From JAJFJD01 sp965228695 (GTDB lineage: Bacteria; Pseudomonadota; Alphaproteobacteria; UBA8366): 64,000 nt of DNA. Under the pieces are notes generated by a model, which saw only the letters and a list, made by a program, of their open reading frames with translations, was not told the origin of the DNA and did no database searches. The stretch covers positions 3,596,001-3,660,000 of the forward strand of contig CBDDIB010000002.1 in NCBI GenBank assembly GCA_965228695.1, given 5' to 3'. The position numbers were made by a program, and so were the translations under genes. Numbering within the stretch: the first letter of the stretch is position 1; each line of letters begins with the position of its first letter. Of this stretch, positions 1 through 8,588 are shown one piece after another.

Positions 1-1696
1 CCTTCCGGAAGAGCGTGTGATGCATGACGGATTCTGACGCCAACAAACGGTGCCTGAATTCCCAGGTCCGTTGCAGTTGATGATAGTCCTCGGCACCGAT
101 ATGCTCCGCGTCTTCCTTCAACATATCCATCAGTTCGAGACCGCGCGTGAGCAACGGTTCGTTGGTCATGTAATTCACGGAAATGCCGCCGCAGTACTCG
201 TCCATGAGCTTTTCCAGACGCTGCAGCGCGTGAAGCGGCAGAATATAGCTCGGGGATACCGTACCACCGACGATTTCGTTGCGGCCAACTTCGTAATTCT
301 CGAGCGGTTGATAAATTTCGGCCTCGAGCCGGTCGATTTCGGCCTCGTCGAGTTGGGTATCTTCCCCCACGTCGTTCATGTAGTTGACCGCCGCCTTGCC
401 GGCGATTCGGCCCTCGGTGAACGACCCCGACGAGAATTTATGCGGGGTGCCGCCGCTGGCGTCGCCGGCGCCGAACAACCCATCGACCGTCATCATCCGG
501 TTGTAGCCCCACCGGTATTCGGGCGGCGCGTAATCCTCCGGACCGCTGGCCCAAGCCCCGGAACAGGTCGCGTGCGAGCCCATGACATAGGGCTCGGACG
601 TGGTCAGTTCGGGGTTGATCTCCTTCGGGTCGATGTTCTGCGACGCCCACACGACGGCTTGGCCGATCGTCATGCCGAGGAAGTTCTCCCAGCCGACGGT
701 TTCCTTGTGGGGATCCTGGAACGCTTCCTTGGTGACCATCCGGATCGGACCGCCGCCGTTCGCGACTTCCCGAAGCAGGGCGTGGTTGCGCAAACACGTC
801 GGCACGGGGTGCCGGTCGATATAGTCGCCGACGAGTTCCTTGGTGTTGTCGTACCACTTGGATTCGTACTCGTCTCCGTAGGCATTCTGCGTGTAGGTGC
901 CCAGATGCAGGAAATACGCGCCGACCGGCCCATACCCGTCCTTGAAACGGGTCAGAACGATGCGGTTCTCCATCTGGGTCATTTTAGCGCCGACTTGAAT
1001 TGGCAGGCCGTAGGCCGACGCGCTGCTCCAGGGCGCGTACCAGGTACGCCCCATGCCTTCGCCGACGGAGCGCGGCTTGAAGATATGCGACGCGCCGCCC
1101 GCGGCGACGATCACCGCCTTCGCCTTGAATACGTAAAAATCCCCGGTCCGGACGTTAAAGCCCACCGCACCGGCCGCCCGGTTCGGGTTCTTCTTGTCCA
1201 TGAGAAGGTGAGTCACCATGATCCGATTGTAAACGTCGGTCGCGGCCTTGCGGGCCGCTTCCGCGACGATCGGCTTGTAGCTCTCGCCGTGGATCATGAT
1301 CTGCCACTTGCCTTCGCGCTGGTAGCGGCCGGTCTCCGGGTCCTTCATGATCGGAAGGCCCCACTCCTCGAACTTGTGCACCGTCGAATCGACGTGCCGT
1401 CCGATGTCGTAGGCCAGGTCCTCGCGGACCAGCCCCATCAGGTCGTTACTGGCATATTTCACAAAGTCTTCGGGCTGATTCTCGTTCCACTGCATGCCCA
1501 TGTAGCAGTTGATGGCGTACAGCCCCTGCGCGACGGCGCCGCTGCGTTCGATGTTGGCCTTCTCGACACAGACGACTTTCAGGTCGCGCCCCCAGTAGCG
1601 GGATTCGTATGTCGCGCCGCAGCCGGCCATACCGCCGCCGACGACGAGAACGTCGGACTCAACGACTATTTTTTTTCTTCTTGAGAAAAGGCCCAT
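1..1696 (-). CDS. aprA: Adenylylsulfate (APS) reductase alpha subunit, partial
   Basis: Flavoprotein subunit of dissimilatory APS reductase. In a sulfur oxidiser it combines sulfite and AMP to form APS in the cytoplasm. Translating the minus strand from the ATG at 1696 gives an FAD-binding GGGMAGCG motif about 20 residues in and runs open to the window edge, about 565 codons; the family is usually a little over 600, so the C-terminus is missing only because the window ends. The start overlaps the aprB stop by one base (TGATG), so the two are translationally coupled and form the AprAB heterodimer. Gene order sat-aprM-aprB-aprA matches the membrane-anchored sulfur-oxidiser type rather than the qmo-linked type. 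The oxidative direction is inferred from AprM and the absence of dsr or qmo genes here. Confidence 0.96.
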   Translation of the reverse strand, partial: MGLFSRRKKIVVESDVLVVGGGMAGCGATYESRYWGRDLKVVCVEKANIERSGAVAQGLYAINCYMGMQWNENQPEDFVKYASNDLMGLVREDLAYDIGRHVDSTVHKFEEWGLPIMKDPETGRYQREGKWQIMIHGESYKPIVAEAARKAATDVYNRIMVTHLLMDKKNPNRAAGAVGFNVRTGDFYVFKAKAVIVAAGGASHIFKPRSVGEGMGRTWYAPWSSASAYGLPIQVGAKMTQMENRIVLTRFKDGYGPVGAYFLHLGTYTQNAYGDEYESKWYDNTKELVGDYIDRHPVPTCLRNHALLREVANGGGPIRMVTKEAFQDPHKETVGWENFLGMTIGQAVVWASQNIDPKEINPELTTSEPYVMGSHATCSGAWASGPEDYAPPEYRWGYNRMMTVDGLFGAGDASGGTPHKFSSGSFTEGRIAGKAAVNYMNDVGEDTQLDEAEIDRLEAEIYQPLENYEVGRNEIVGGTVSPSYILPLHALQRLEKLMDEYCGGISVNYMTNEPLLTRGLELMDMLKEDAEHIGAEDYHQLQRTWEFRHRLLASESVMHHTLFRK

Positions 1697-2160
1697 CAAA
1701 CAACTCCCTGTTTGAGCTTTGCGGGATCCAACTTCGGCAACCCGCCCTCGATGTTCAACGCATCGGGCTCATGCGCCAATTCCTCCGACTTGTACGCGGC
1801 CTCGGAAGGCGCTTCGTACTCTTCCGCCGATTTGATCGACCCCCAGGGCGTGGTCCGGATCGGCGACACGAAATTCTTCTCGCGGCCGTCCCGGAACTTC
1901 AACCGCCAGGAAATCGTGCCTTTCTCCTCCTCGCGGAGCGTCCGAACGCTATGGCCCAACGGGGCGAAATCGGCGTAACCGCGGCAATCGATCGCATTCT
2001 GCGGACACGCTTTCACGCAGGAGTAACATTCCCAACACATGTTGGGTTCGATGTTGTAGGCGCGGCGGTAGGTGGTATCGATGTGCATGATGTCGGACGG
2101 GCAAATGTCGACGCAGTGTCCGCAACCGTCGCAACTCGTCATGTAAACAAATGTGGGCAT
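1696..2160 (-). CDS. aprB: APS reductase beta subunit, 2x[4Fe-4S] ferredoxin-like
   Basis: Iron-sulfur electron-transfer subunit of APS reductase, 154 residues, the usual family length. Two four-cysteine clusters are visible: C10/C13/C16/C20 and C42/C45/C48/C52. They pass electrons from the FAD in AprA toward the membrane partner. The C-terminal tail (about residues 90-154) is the extended arm that wraps around AprA in known structures. It lies 43 bp downstream of aprM and overlaps aprA by one base, giving an aprMBA transcription unit. Confidence 0.97.
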   Translation of the reverse strand: MPTFVYMTSCDGCGHCVDICPSDIMHIDTTYRRAYNIEPNMCWECYSCVKACPQNAIDCRGYADFAPLGHSVRTLREEEKGTISWRLKFRDGREKNFVSPIRTTPWGSIKSAEEYEAPSEAAYKSEELAHEPDALNIEGGLPKLDPAKLKQGVV

Positions 2161-2203
2161 GATATTCCCTTATCTCCTCTATCGAAGACCGATGATGTGC
2201 TGA

Positions 2204-2989
2204 TTAGTAATGGCGAGGTTGGCGGCGTGCGCTGCCAAAAATCTCGGGCTGATCCACGGGCGGCGGCAAGTTCCTGCGCGTCTCATTCGCCTCCTCGACC
2301 CGTTTCTGAAGGGCGGCGGCAGGCTTGAAGAACATGTGCGAGAACTTCGACCACGGAATGGACGCGAACAGATACGTCGTGGCGAGCAGATACAGGCCAA
2401 GGAACACGATTGCCCCCGAGCTATCCGCCGCCTGGAGAACGGCCCAGATCAGACCAAACGTCACGCTGGCGAGCAGCGACAGGATAAACATGTCGGCGCG
2501 CACGATTCGGAAAGGGGAGTGGCCCTCCGCCGCGACATCGACCCGGATGAAGAACCAGAACCAATAACCGCCGCCGCAAACCAGCAGGGCGCCCAAATAC
2601 CACAAGATCGGCCAGATGGCGGGCGTCGGCGTGGCGGGCGTCGGGTAACCGAACACCATGACGACCGTCGCGACCAAATAGGCGATGAACCCGTACATCG
2701 TCAGAAGGTGAGCGACCCGACGTCGGGCGTTGCAGAACTCGGAGGAGGTCAGCACCTCGACGGCGGCGGTCTGGACGGTCAGCGCGGCCAACTGACCGGT
2801 GCCGACCTGCTTCTCCCCCTTGTCTTGGGTCTTCCGCCAATTGTCGAAGAAGTATTTGGCGCTTTTCTTATGAATGACGTCGTACAGCGTACCGCCCGCG
2901 ACCAAAATAACCATGATGACGACGTATGTCTGCATGACCCCGGGCGGTATGGACGCCGAAAGTTCGGCGAAGGGATTGCTGCTGAACAT
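2204..2989 (-). CDS. aprM: APS reductase membrane anchor AprM
   Basis: Integral membrane protein of 261 residues with about five hydrophobic segments (near 20-38, 96-114, 125-148, 167-187 and 192-212). It has a conserved-looking histidine near the start of the second segment (H94) and another in the C-terminal cytoplasmic part (H218). In sulfur-oxidising bacteria lacking QmoABC, AprM is thought to anchor AprAB and deliver electrons to quinone. Its place directly upstream of aprBA supports the call. The C-terminal tail is charged and Pro-rich. That it is haem- or quinone-linked is family knowledge, not visible here. Confidence 0.9.
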   Translation of the reverse strand: MFSSNPFAELSASIPPGVMQTYVVIMVILVAGGTLYDVIHKKSAKYFFDNWRKTQDKGEKQVGTGQLAALTVQTAAVEVLTSSEFCNARRRVAHLLTMYGFIAYLVATVVMVFGYPTPATPTPAIWPILWYLGALLVCGGGYWFWFFIRVDVAAEGHSPFRIVRADMFILSLLASVTFGLIWAVLQAADSSGAIVFLGLYLLATTYLFASIPWSKFSHMFFKPAAALQKRVEEANETRRNLPPPVDQPEIFGSARRQPRHY

Positions 2990-3377
2990 TAAGTTTCCCC
3001 CGAATGCTAGCGCGTTCTATTTTTTCTGGGTTCGCGAGGGATTGGCCGCTGCATCCGCCGGTCGCCGACCGGGTGGTCGACGGTGCCGAACAAGTGCCGG
3101 CCGGCCACGGGATGCGCCGCGTGGGCGCACCGATTCCGCAACAAGCATTAGGCCGACGTTCCCCTGTAAAACCCTTTCCGGACGGCAGCCTAACGATTTG
3201 ATACCCCGACTGCAAATGCGCCGTGCCGCGGCATTTCGCGCAACGGAATTTGCCGCAACGCGCCGCGAAAATGAGACTCGCGGCACATTGAGAAACCGTT
3301 GCCGGATACCGCCGATACTCGATCCTGCCCGCCGCCGGTTGGGGCTGCGCCGTCGAACTCAAAAGCCGTAATTCCCG
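2990..3377 (-). other. 388-bp gap between sat and aprM without a confident gene
   Basis: The stretch is open in several frames on both strands. One minus-strand reading frame begins with GTG overlapping the sat stop (GTGA, about 63 codons, ending near 3190). Another holds a short CGKFRCAKC-type cysteine pair followed by Arg/Ser/Pro-rich sequence of shadow character. Neither resembles a family I recognise, and the composition looks like out-of-frame high-GC sequence. It probably contains the aprMBA promoter or leader, but I see no clear terminator hairpin. Confidence 0.4.
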
Positions 3378-4550
3378 TCACTTCAACCCGTCGTAGTAGG
3401 CCTGCAGCACCTCGAGCACTTCCGGTCGGCTGAACTCCGGCGGGACCGTTTCATGATTGTCGAACATCTCGCGCAAACGGGTCCCGGAAATATTCAGTCG
3501 GTCTTCCGCGCTGTGCGGACAGGTCTTGCCGGTCGCCATGCCGTTGCATTTCCGGCAATAGAAGGTGATGTCGATCTTCAACGGGTCTATCACCATGCTG
3601 TTCGGCGGCAGCGTATCGAAGATATCGTGCGCGTCGAACGGGCCGTAATAGTCCCCGACGCCGGCGTGATCGCGCCCCACGATGAGATGCGAGCACCCGA
3701 AGTTCTGCCGGAAGACCGCATGGAGAAGGGCTTCGCGCGGCCCGCCATAGCGCATCTCGATCGGGTACCCGGCCTGTATAACCGTTCCCGGCACGAAGTA
3801 ATGCTCGACCAGCGCGTCGATCGCCGCGACCCGGACATCGGCGGGGATGTCGCCCGGCTTCAACGCGCCGAGCACCTGGTGGATGAGGACGCCGTCGCAG
3901 ATCTCGATGGCGATCTTCGCCAAATGCTCATGACTGCGGTGCATCGGGTTGCGCGTCTGAAAGGCCGCGATCTTCGACCACCCTTTCTCCTGAAAAAGCG
4001 CTCGGGTTTCCGCCGGACGGTGATAAAGGCCTTTATATGTTTCCGGAAAATGCCCCTCCGAAAGGGCGGCGACCCGGCCGGCGAGATTGACCGGACCTTG
4101 TTCCATCACCTTCTGCACGCCGGGGTGCGCCGTATCGGTCGTCCGGTAGACCTGCGAACATTCCAGTTCCTTGTCGATTCCGTATTTTTCGCTGACCGTG
4201 AGAATTCCGAGAATGTCGCCGCCGTCGCCGTCGACAAGCGCGACGTCCTCGCCGACCTCAATCGAATCGGCCATGTCCTGGCTGCAGGAGAGCGTGATCG
4301 GGATCGGCCAGAACAGACCGTTCGACAGCTTCATGTCCACGCAGCATCCGCGCCAATCCTGCTCGCCCATGAACCCGTCAAGCGGCGTATATGCGCCCAT
4401 TCCCAACATGAACAGGTCCGAGACCTCTCGGCTCGATAACGGGACCTGTTTGAGTTTCTCCGCCCGCGTCGTCTCGGCCGCGCGCTCCGTCTCCGGCACC
4501 AAAAGCGGTTTCAGGGCGTCCGCGCCGTGCGGCGGTACGAGTTTCGACAT
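3378..4550 (-). CDS. sat: Sulfate adenylyltransferase (ATP sulfurylase), dissimilatory type
   Basis: Converts APS and pyrophosphate to sulfate and ATP, the substrate-level phosphorylation step after APS reductase. The 390-residue protein has the nucleotide-binding motif QTRNPMHRSHE at 198-208, GRDHAG at 292-297, a Cys/His zinc site (C332, C335, C344, H346) and ISGTRLR near 354-360. This is the homo-oligomeric single-domain form of sulfur oxidisers and sulfate reducers, not the assimilatory CysDN type. It is first in the sat-aprMBA series, so Sat and AprMBA together would oxidise sulfite to sulfate. Confidence 0.97.
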   Translation of the reverse strand: MSKLVPPHGADALKPLLVPETERAAETTRAEKLKQVPLSSREVSDLFMLGMGAYTPLDGFMGEQDWRGCCVDMKLSNGLFWPIPITLSCSQDMADSIEVGEDVALVDGDGGDILGILTVSEKYGIDKELECSQVYRTTDTAHPGVQKVMEQGPVNLAGRVAALSEGHFPETYKGLYHRPAETRALFQEKGWSKIAAFQTRNPMHRSHEHLAKIAIEICDGVLIHQVLGALKPGDIPADVRVAAIDALVEHYFVPGTVIQAGYPIEMRYGGPREALLHAVFRQNFGCSHLIVGRDHAGVGDYYGPFDAHDIFDTLPPNSMVIDPLKIDITFYCRKCNGMATGKTCPHSAEDRLNISGTRLREMFDNHETVPPEFSRPEVLEVLQAYYDGLK

Positions 4551-4687
4551 ATAGATGTACTCCTTGCGTGTTTGCCTGACGGCGCTTTTCGTTGCGGATT
4601 TGTCTTCGATATTCTCCCGTCATGTCTCGAATATCGAATATCCGCTAAGCCAGCAAGTCGACGGGAAACATCGTCGTGTGGTTTCCG

Positions 4688-5218
4688 ATGGGTATGGGAA
4701 TGAAAACACTGGAAGACGCCCTTGCAAGTTTCGACGGCAAGGCCACCACCATTCTGACCGAAATCCGTGCGGCGTTCGGCGACAGCCGGTCTTTCGTCTC
4801 CGACCTCGTTCGGCTTGCCGCGCATGACGAGGCGCACGTCCGCGATGGCGCGACGTGGCTGATCAAGGCTCTTCTAGATGACGGTATCCGCCTGACCCCG
4901 TCGCAGACCGATGACCTTATCGGCCGTCTATCGGACGCGCCATCCTGGCAGTCCCAGCTTCATCTCAGTCAATCGATCCGGCATCTCGAGATACCGGAGC
5001 ATTTGGCCGAGGGCTGCGCGGATTGGCTGACCCCCTTGCTTCACAACGATCGGCCGTTCCTGCGCGCGTGGTCGATGGACGCCTTGCAGCATCTCGTGCG
5101 GAGTGACCCGAACTTGGCCGGGCGCGCCGAAACCGCCTTGAGCGTTGCGGAACAGGACCCGGCAGCGTCGGTGCGGGCCCGTGCCCGCGCTTGCCGCAAA
5201 CAAGCAAACGCTCCCTAG
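4688..5218 (+). CDS. Hypothetical HEAT-like helical repeat protein
   Basis: About 176 residues of mostly amphipathic helices with repeated leucine spacing, for example around LVRLAAHDEAHVRDGATWL and WSMDALQHLVRSDPNLAGRA. This suggests a small HEAT/armadillo-like fold in the cytoplasm; there is no signal peptide or catalytic motif. Three ATG codons (4688, 4694, 4700) lie close together, so the exact start is uncertain. It is divergent from sat, with a 137-bp shared upstream region. It lies just outside the left attachment site of the integrated element, so it belongs to the host chromosome. Function unknown. Confidence 0.7.
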   Translation: MGMGMKTLEDALASFDGKATTILTEIRAAFGDSRSFVSDLVRLAAHDEAHVRDGATWLIKALLDDGIRLTPSQTDDLIGRLSDAPSWQSQLHLSQSIRHLEIPEHLAEGCADWLTPLLHNDRPFLRAWSMDALQHLVRSDPNLAGRAETALSVAEQDPAASVRARARACRKQANAP

Positions 5219-5291
5219 GCCAGCTTCACGCGCGTTGTCCTGATTTCCGGAAAGGATTGATTGGCGCCTTATCGCGACATTGTGCGCTGAA

Positions 5292-5305
5292 TGGCGGAGA
5301 GGGAG
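5292..5305 (+). repeat. attL core
   Basis: A 14-bp TGGCGGAGAGGGAG identical to the tRNA-Ser 3' end at 18744-18757. The flanks differ on both sides (GCTGAA/TCTAAA here; GGTCAT/GGATTC there), so the identity is confined to the core, as expected for site-specific integration. No tRNA body accompanies this copy. Confidence 0.85.
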
Positions 5306-5431
5306 TCTAAAAACAACATTTCCAGCCAATTCCACAGAAGTCCGAAAACTATATTGATTCCAGTATTATCAGACCCATTTCTCGTCTAGAATATTCCAAA
5401 CCATTCCGCTATAATCCGGCTTTGGCACGTA

Positions 5432-5444
5432 GGTAGAAACGTAG
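5432..5444 (+). repeat. Putative integrase arm-type site, left end
   Basis: GGTAGAAACGTAG lies between attL and the integrase start and recurs at 18676-18688 just inside attR. The left copy sits in CGTAGGTAGAAACGTAGG, which itself repeats CGTAGG. Arm-type binding by the integrase N-terminal domain is an inference from position. Confidence 0.5.
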
Positions 5445-5463
5445 GCCAATGAGTTAGGCGGAC

Positions 5464-6690
5464 ATGCGACGCATAAATCGACTCACCGCAAAAGCTGTTT
5501 CGCAGAAATCCAGGCCTGGACGCTATCCCGATGGCGGACACTTGTGGTTGCAGGTCTCGAAGTGGGGGACCAAAAGCTGGATTTTCCGATACAGCAGGCA
5601 AGGTCGCGACCGACATATGGGCCTTGGACCAGTGACGACGCTCACCTTAGCAGAGGCGCGCGAGAAGGCGCGTGATTGCCGGAAACTTCTCCTTGATGGC
5701 ATCGACCCAATCGACCATCGGAAGGGCCAACGCACTCAGGCCACGCTTGATGCGGCACGCGCAATGACCTTCCAAGAATGCGCCGAAGCCTACATCGAGG
5801 CGCACCGGCCAAGCTGGAAGAACCCGAAGCACGCTGCCCAATGGCCTTCGACGCTAAATGCCTACGCCTATCCCGTATTCGGAAACTTGCCTATTGCGGA
5901 TATCGACACTGCGCTCGTGATGAAAGCGGTCGAGCCGATCTGGAGCACAAAACCGGAGACCGCCGGAAGGGTGAGGGGACGCATCGAGGCCGTCCTCGAC
6001 TGGGCAACGGCGAGGCAATACCGACAAGGTGAGAACCCGGCCCGGTGGCGCGGCCATCTCGACAAACTGCTTCCGGCCCGCGGCAAGGTCCGGCGCGTGA
6101 AGCATTTCGCAGCGCTGCCTTATAAGGAACTGCCGGCGTTCATGGAAAGGTTGCGCGACAACGACAGCATCAGTTCGCGAGCGCTTGAATTTACAATCCT
6201 GACGGCCGCCCGGACTGGTGAAACGATCGGTGCGTTGTGGTCAGAATTTAACTTGGACGACAAAGTATGGATCTTGCCACCGGATCGGATGAAGGCAGGC
6301 AAGGAGCATCGCATTCCACTAAGTGAACGCGCGCTCGAAATCCTCGAAGCATTGCCGCGCGAAGGCGAATATGTCTTCCCAGGCGGTCGGGCAAAAGCTC
6401 CGTTGTCGAACATGGCAATGTTGAACGCATTACGACGTCTGGATGACCGCAAGCTGACCGTACATGGCTTCCGATCGACCTTTCGCGATTGGTGCGCCGA
6501 GCAGACTGCCTATGCCCACGAGGTTGCGGAAATGGCGCTTGCCCATACCGTCGGCGACAAGGTTGAGGCTGCCTACCGCCGCGGCGATCTCTTCGAAAAA
6601 CGACGCCGGCTTATGGCCGATTGGGCCAAGTATTGTCAGACATCGACATTAGGCGAAGTCGTGCCAATCCGGGGAGACGCTGTTGTCTGA
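5464..6690 (+). CDS. int: P4-type tyrosine recombinase/integrase
   Basis: Catalyses recombination between the tRNA-Ser attB and the element attP. The 408-residue protein has the N-terminal DUF4102-like arm-binding domain (about 1-90), a SAM-like core-binding domain (about 100-190) and the catalytic domain with R250 (AARTGE), H334 and R337 (HGFR), H361 (AHTVG) and the nucleophile Y371 (EAAYRRGD). All five catalytic residues are present, so it should be active. It reads inward from attL, the usual arrangement for tRNA-integrating islands. The next gene overlaps its stop. Confidence 0.96.
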   Translation: MRRINRLTAKAVSQKSRPGRYPDGGHLWLQVSKWGTKSWIFRYSRQGRDRHMGLGPVTTLTLAEAREKARDCRKLLLDGIDPIDHRKGQRTQATLDAARAMTFQECAEAYIEAHRPSWKNPKHAAQWPSTLNAYAYPVFGNLPIADIDTALVMKAVEPIWSTKPETAGRVRGRIEAVLDWATARQYRQGENPARWRGHLDKLLPARGKVRRVKHFAALPYKELPAFMERLRDNDSISSRALEFTILTAARTGETIGALWSEFNLDDKVWILPPDRMKAGKEHRIPLSERALEILEALPREGEYVFPGGRAKAPLSNMAMLNALRRLDDRKLTVHGFRSTFRDWCAEQTAYAHEVAEMALAHTVGDKVEAAYRRGDLFEKRRRLMADWAKYCQTSTLGEVVPIRGDAVV

Positions 6691-7303
6691 TACGCCAATG
6701 CTGTTCCCTTGGGGCCGAGAAGGCGTTCCGGGCGAAATCGAACAATATATTCGGCAAATTGGTACCGCCGCACGTCTCGATAGAGGCGAAGATGTCTCGG
6801 GCGTTCAAAATACAAGTTATTCTGAAATCGGCGTCGAACAGTTGGCCGACAGCTTATTGGCAGACCTAAGATCAGACCGCAGCGAGGCGAGGGGGAAAAA
6901 AGCTCATTTCCCAAAGCTCTCCCATGAAATTGCTTCTTGGTGCTTCATGCTCCATGCGTATTGCGCCAAGCATAAGGCGCCGGCGCCCCAAAAACTGCTT
7001 TGGCTGACATTCGAAGCTCTGAGCCTGAAGGAAGGTCAACCAAGCAGGGCGCTCGAACGAAATCTTGGGCTACCAGAAAATATTTCTAACCTATCCGCAT
7101 ATTTAGACGCAGCGGCGCTCGACGGCGAGGCGGATGCGGCCGGTGCCCCGATATCTCTGCTAGCGCTCGAAAAACGAACTGGCATATCGCGGCAAACGCT
7201 AAGGCGTTGGCGTGAGATGAGAACCTACCAGCAAAGGCGCAAGGTAGTTGCGTGGTCTGAAGGAACTACCCAATCTCAGGAGGATGGCCACGAGGTGACC
7301 TGA
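6683..7303 (+). CDS. Hypothetical protein with C-terminal helix-turn-helix
   Basis: A 206-residue protein whose TTG start overlaps the integrase stop by 8 bp and has a GGGGAG Shine-Dalgarno-like stretch; an alternative ATG is at 6698. The middle is helical and of unknown fold. Near the C-terminus, about residues 155-180, LEKRTGISRQTLRRWREM looks like a helix-turn-helix recognition unit. Co-translation with int suggests a role in controlling excision or element gene expression. No family recognised. Confidence 0.7.
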   Translation: MSDTPMLFPWGREGVPGEIEQYIRQIGTAARLDRGEDVSGVQNTSYSEIGVEQLADSLLADLRSDRSEARGKKAHFPKLSHEIASWCFMLHAYCAKHKAPAPQKLLWLTFEALSLKEGQPSRALERNLGLPENISNLSAYLDAAALDGEADAAGAPISLLALEKRTGISRQTLRRWREMRTYQQRRKVVAWSEGTTQSQEDGHEVT

Positions 7304-7384
7304 CGTGGCCACTGCCAGACAAGTCTAGCATCGTTCAAATAACACCATGTCGCTCCGATTTTGGAGCCTTCGAGAGGATCGAAC

Positions 7385-7585
7385 ATGGTGAATGTAATAT
7401 TGCGTCGCCCGGACGTGGAAGAGTTGGTCGGCCTTCGCCGAAGCCAGCTCTACGCCATGATCCAGCGCGGCGAATTTCCCAAACCCATCAAGCTTGGCCA
7501 CGGCCCGAACGGTGCCGTCGGATGGGTGCAACACGAAGTTGAGGCATGGATCGATGATCGGATCGCTGCCCGCGATGCGGGGTAA
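7385..7585 (+). CDS. AlpA-family transcriptional regulator
   Basis: A 66-residue MerR/excisionase-like winged helix. Recognisable elements are LRRPDVEELVGLRRSQLYAM, the GEFPKPIKLG turn and the C-terminal WVQHEVEAWIDDRIAARD. The ATG at 7385 is preceded by a GAGAGGAT ribosome-binding stretch. AlpA proteins activate or derepress integrase and excision functions and serve as the master switch in many Gram-negative satellites and P4-like islands. It lies 5 bp upstream of the next gene. Confidence 0.9.
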   Translation: MVNVILRRPDVEELVGLRRSQLYAMIQRGEFPKPIKLGHGPNGAVGWVQHEVEAWIDDRIAARDAG

Positions 7586-7590
7586 CGGCC

Positions 7591-8073
7591 ATGCACAGAA
7601 AAGCGAACCCCGCCGGTGGGCGACGGGGAACGCGGTGTATTCGGGGAAAACGGGAACGCCCTAATCTACACCGCGTTCATGTAAATAAGCAAGTCCGCCG
7701 CAACCAGCCGCCGACCCGATATGAAAGGCTTTTCCAAAAGCTGACACCGCGTGATCGTCGCCGTGTGAATGAGGCGATGATCGCTGCGGTCAATCGATGC
7801 ACCAATATGGATGGCGGCGGTCCGGCCGGCACAAAACAGTTCCTTGAGACGCGCGGTGAACAGCTCATCATCTCGATGCAAAAGATCGGCTGGAAGTGGG
7901 CTTCGAAACGCTTCCGTGACGCCGTATCTGGCTGGGCAAAACGGCATCCAGTGATGGGGCCGGCTACCTATGGTGCACACCCCGTCAATTCGCCGGAAAT
8001 TCCCCAACGTTTTCAAAGCCAAAAATCACCAATTTCGAGGGTCGAGGACTCCGAAAAGCGGGCCGCGGGTTAG
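7591..8073 (+). CDS. Hypothetical basic protein
   Basis: 160 residues, strongly Arg/Lys-rich over the first 60, with a more ordered central part (LFQKLTPRDRRRVNEAMIAA). No motif or membrane segment. It starts 5 bp after alpA and ends 4 bp before the winged-helix gene, so it sits in the alpA operon. A nucleic-acid-binding role is suggested only by composition. No family recognised. Confidence 0.6.
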   Translation: MHRKANPAGGRRGTRCIRGKRERPNLHRVHVNKQVRRNQPPTRYERLFQKLTPRDRRRVNEAMIAAVNRCTNMDGGGPAGTKQFLETRGEQLIISMQKIGWKWASKRFRDAVSGWAKRHPVMGPATYGAHPVNSPEIPQRFQSQKSPISRVEDSEKRAAG

Positions 8074-8077
8074 AGCG

Positions 8078-8530
8078 ATGGCTGGCATTAACGGCAAGGG
8101 CCGGTCTACCCGTTCTCCAAGGCATGTTCGGCTTTATCACTCGGTTATGAAAACAGAGGCGTGGCGTGCGCTCGATTGCGTTGCACGTTGCGCCTATGTC
8201 GAGCTAGCCAGCCGATACGGCGGTCCGAATTCGAACAACGGCCGCATTCCCTATTCCGCGCGCGAGATGGCGGCCGCATTAAATGTCGGAAAGGCCACCG
8301 CATGGCGGGCAATGCGCCGACTTGGCGAAGTCGGTTTCGTTGTCCAAACCAAGCGCGGAACCTTCAGTCTCAAACAGCGACACGCAACGGAATGGAGGTT
8401 GACCGAATTCCCGTGCGATGTGACGGGCGCACTTCCGACGAAAGAATTCGCCAGCTGGAAAATTCAAAACACGGTACCTGTGATGAAACCGAACGGTACC
8501 TGTGATGAAACCGAACGGGGCCTCTCATGA
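8078..8530 (+). CDS. Winged-helix replication/regulatory protein
   Basis: 150 residues. About residues 20-110 read as a winged helix: YHSVMKTEAWRALDCVARCA, then IPYSAREMAAALNVGKATAW and a basic wing (VQTKRGTFSLKQ). Similar small proteins occur in alphaproteobacterial phages and islands at the position of a replication initiator. The 3' end is built over three tandem 22-bp repeats, so the last 20 residues are repeat-encoded. An initiator whose binding sites overlap or follow its own gene is a common arrangement. The ATG at 8078 is chosen because upstream in-frame codons overlap the previous gene. Confidence 0.7.
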   Translation: MAGINGKGRSTRSPRHVRLYHSVMKTEAWRALDCVARCAYVELASRYGGPNSNNGRIPYSAREMAAALNVGKATAWRAMRRLGEVGFVVQTKRGTFSLKQRHATEWRLTEFPCDVTGALPTKEFASWKIQNTVPVMKPNGTCDETERGLS

Positions 8531-8588
8531 AACCGTCGTTTTCAAAATCGCCCAAAAAGGCCCTCTACGGTTTCATGGGTGAAACCGT
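8471..8588 (+). repeat. Iteron-like repeat cluster with palindrome; candidate origin or operator
   Basis: Three adjacent 22-bp units begin at 8471, 8493 and 8515. The first two are identical (ACGGTACCTGTGATGAAACC plus GA); the third is diverged but keeps ATGAAACCG. A perfect inverted repeat follows, ACGGTTTCA-TGGG-TGAAACCGT, at 8567-8588. The shared TGAAACCG motif therefore appears five times, four direct and one inverted, within about 105 bp. Spacing of two helical turns and position beside a winged-helix gene suggest initiator iterons or an autoregulatory operator. Confidence 0.6.

Noticed and set aside
50..1684. 544-codon open frame on the plus strand
   Set aside because: Antisense shadow of aprA; the minus frame gives the full APS reductase alpha sequence.
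3190..3381. Small gene overlapping the sat stop
   Set aside because: No recognisable features and composition typical of shadow frames; left as an open question.
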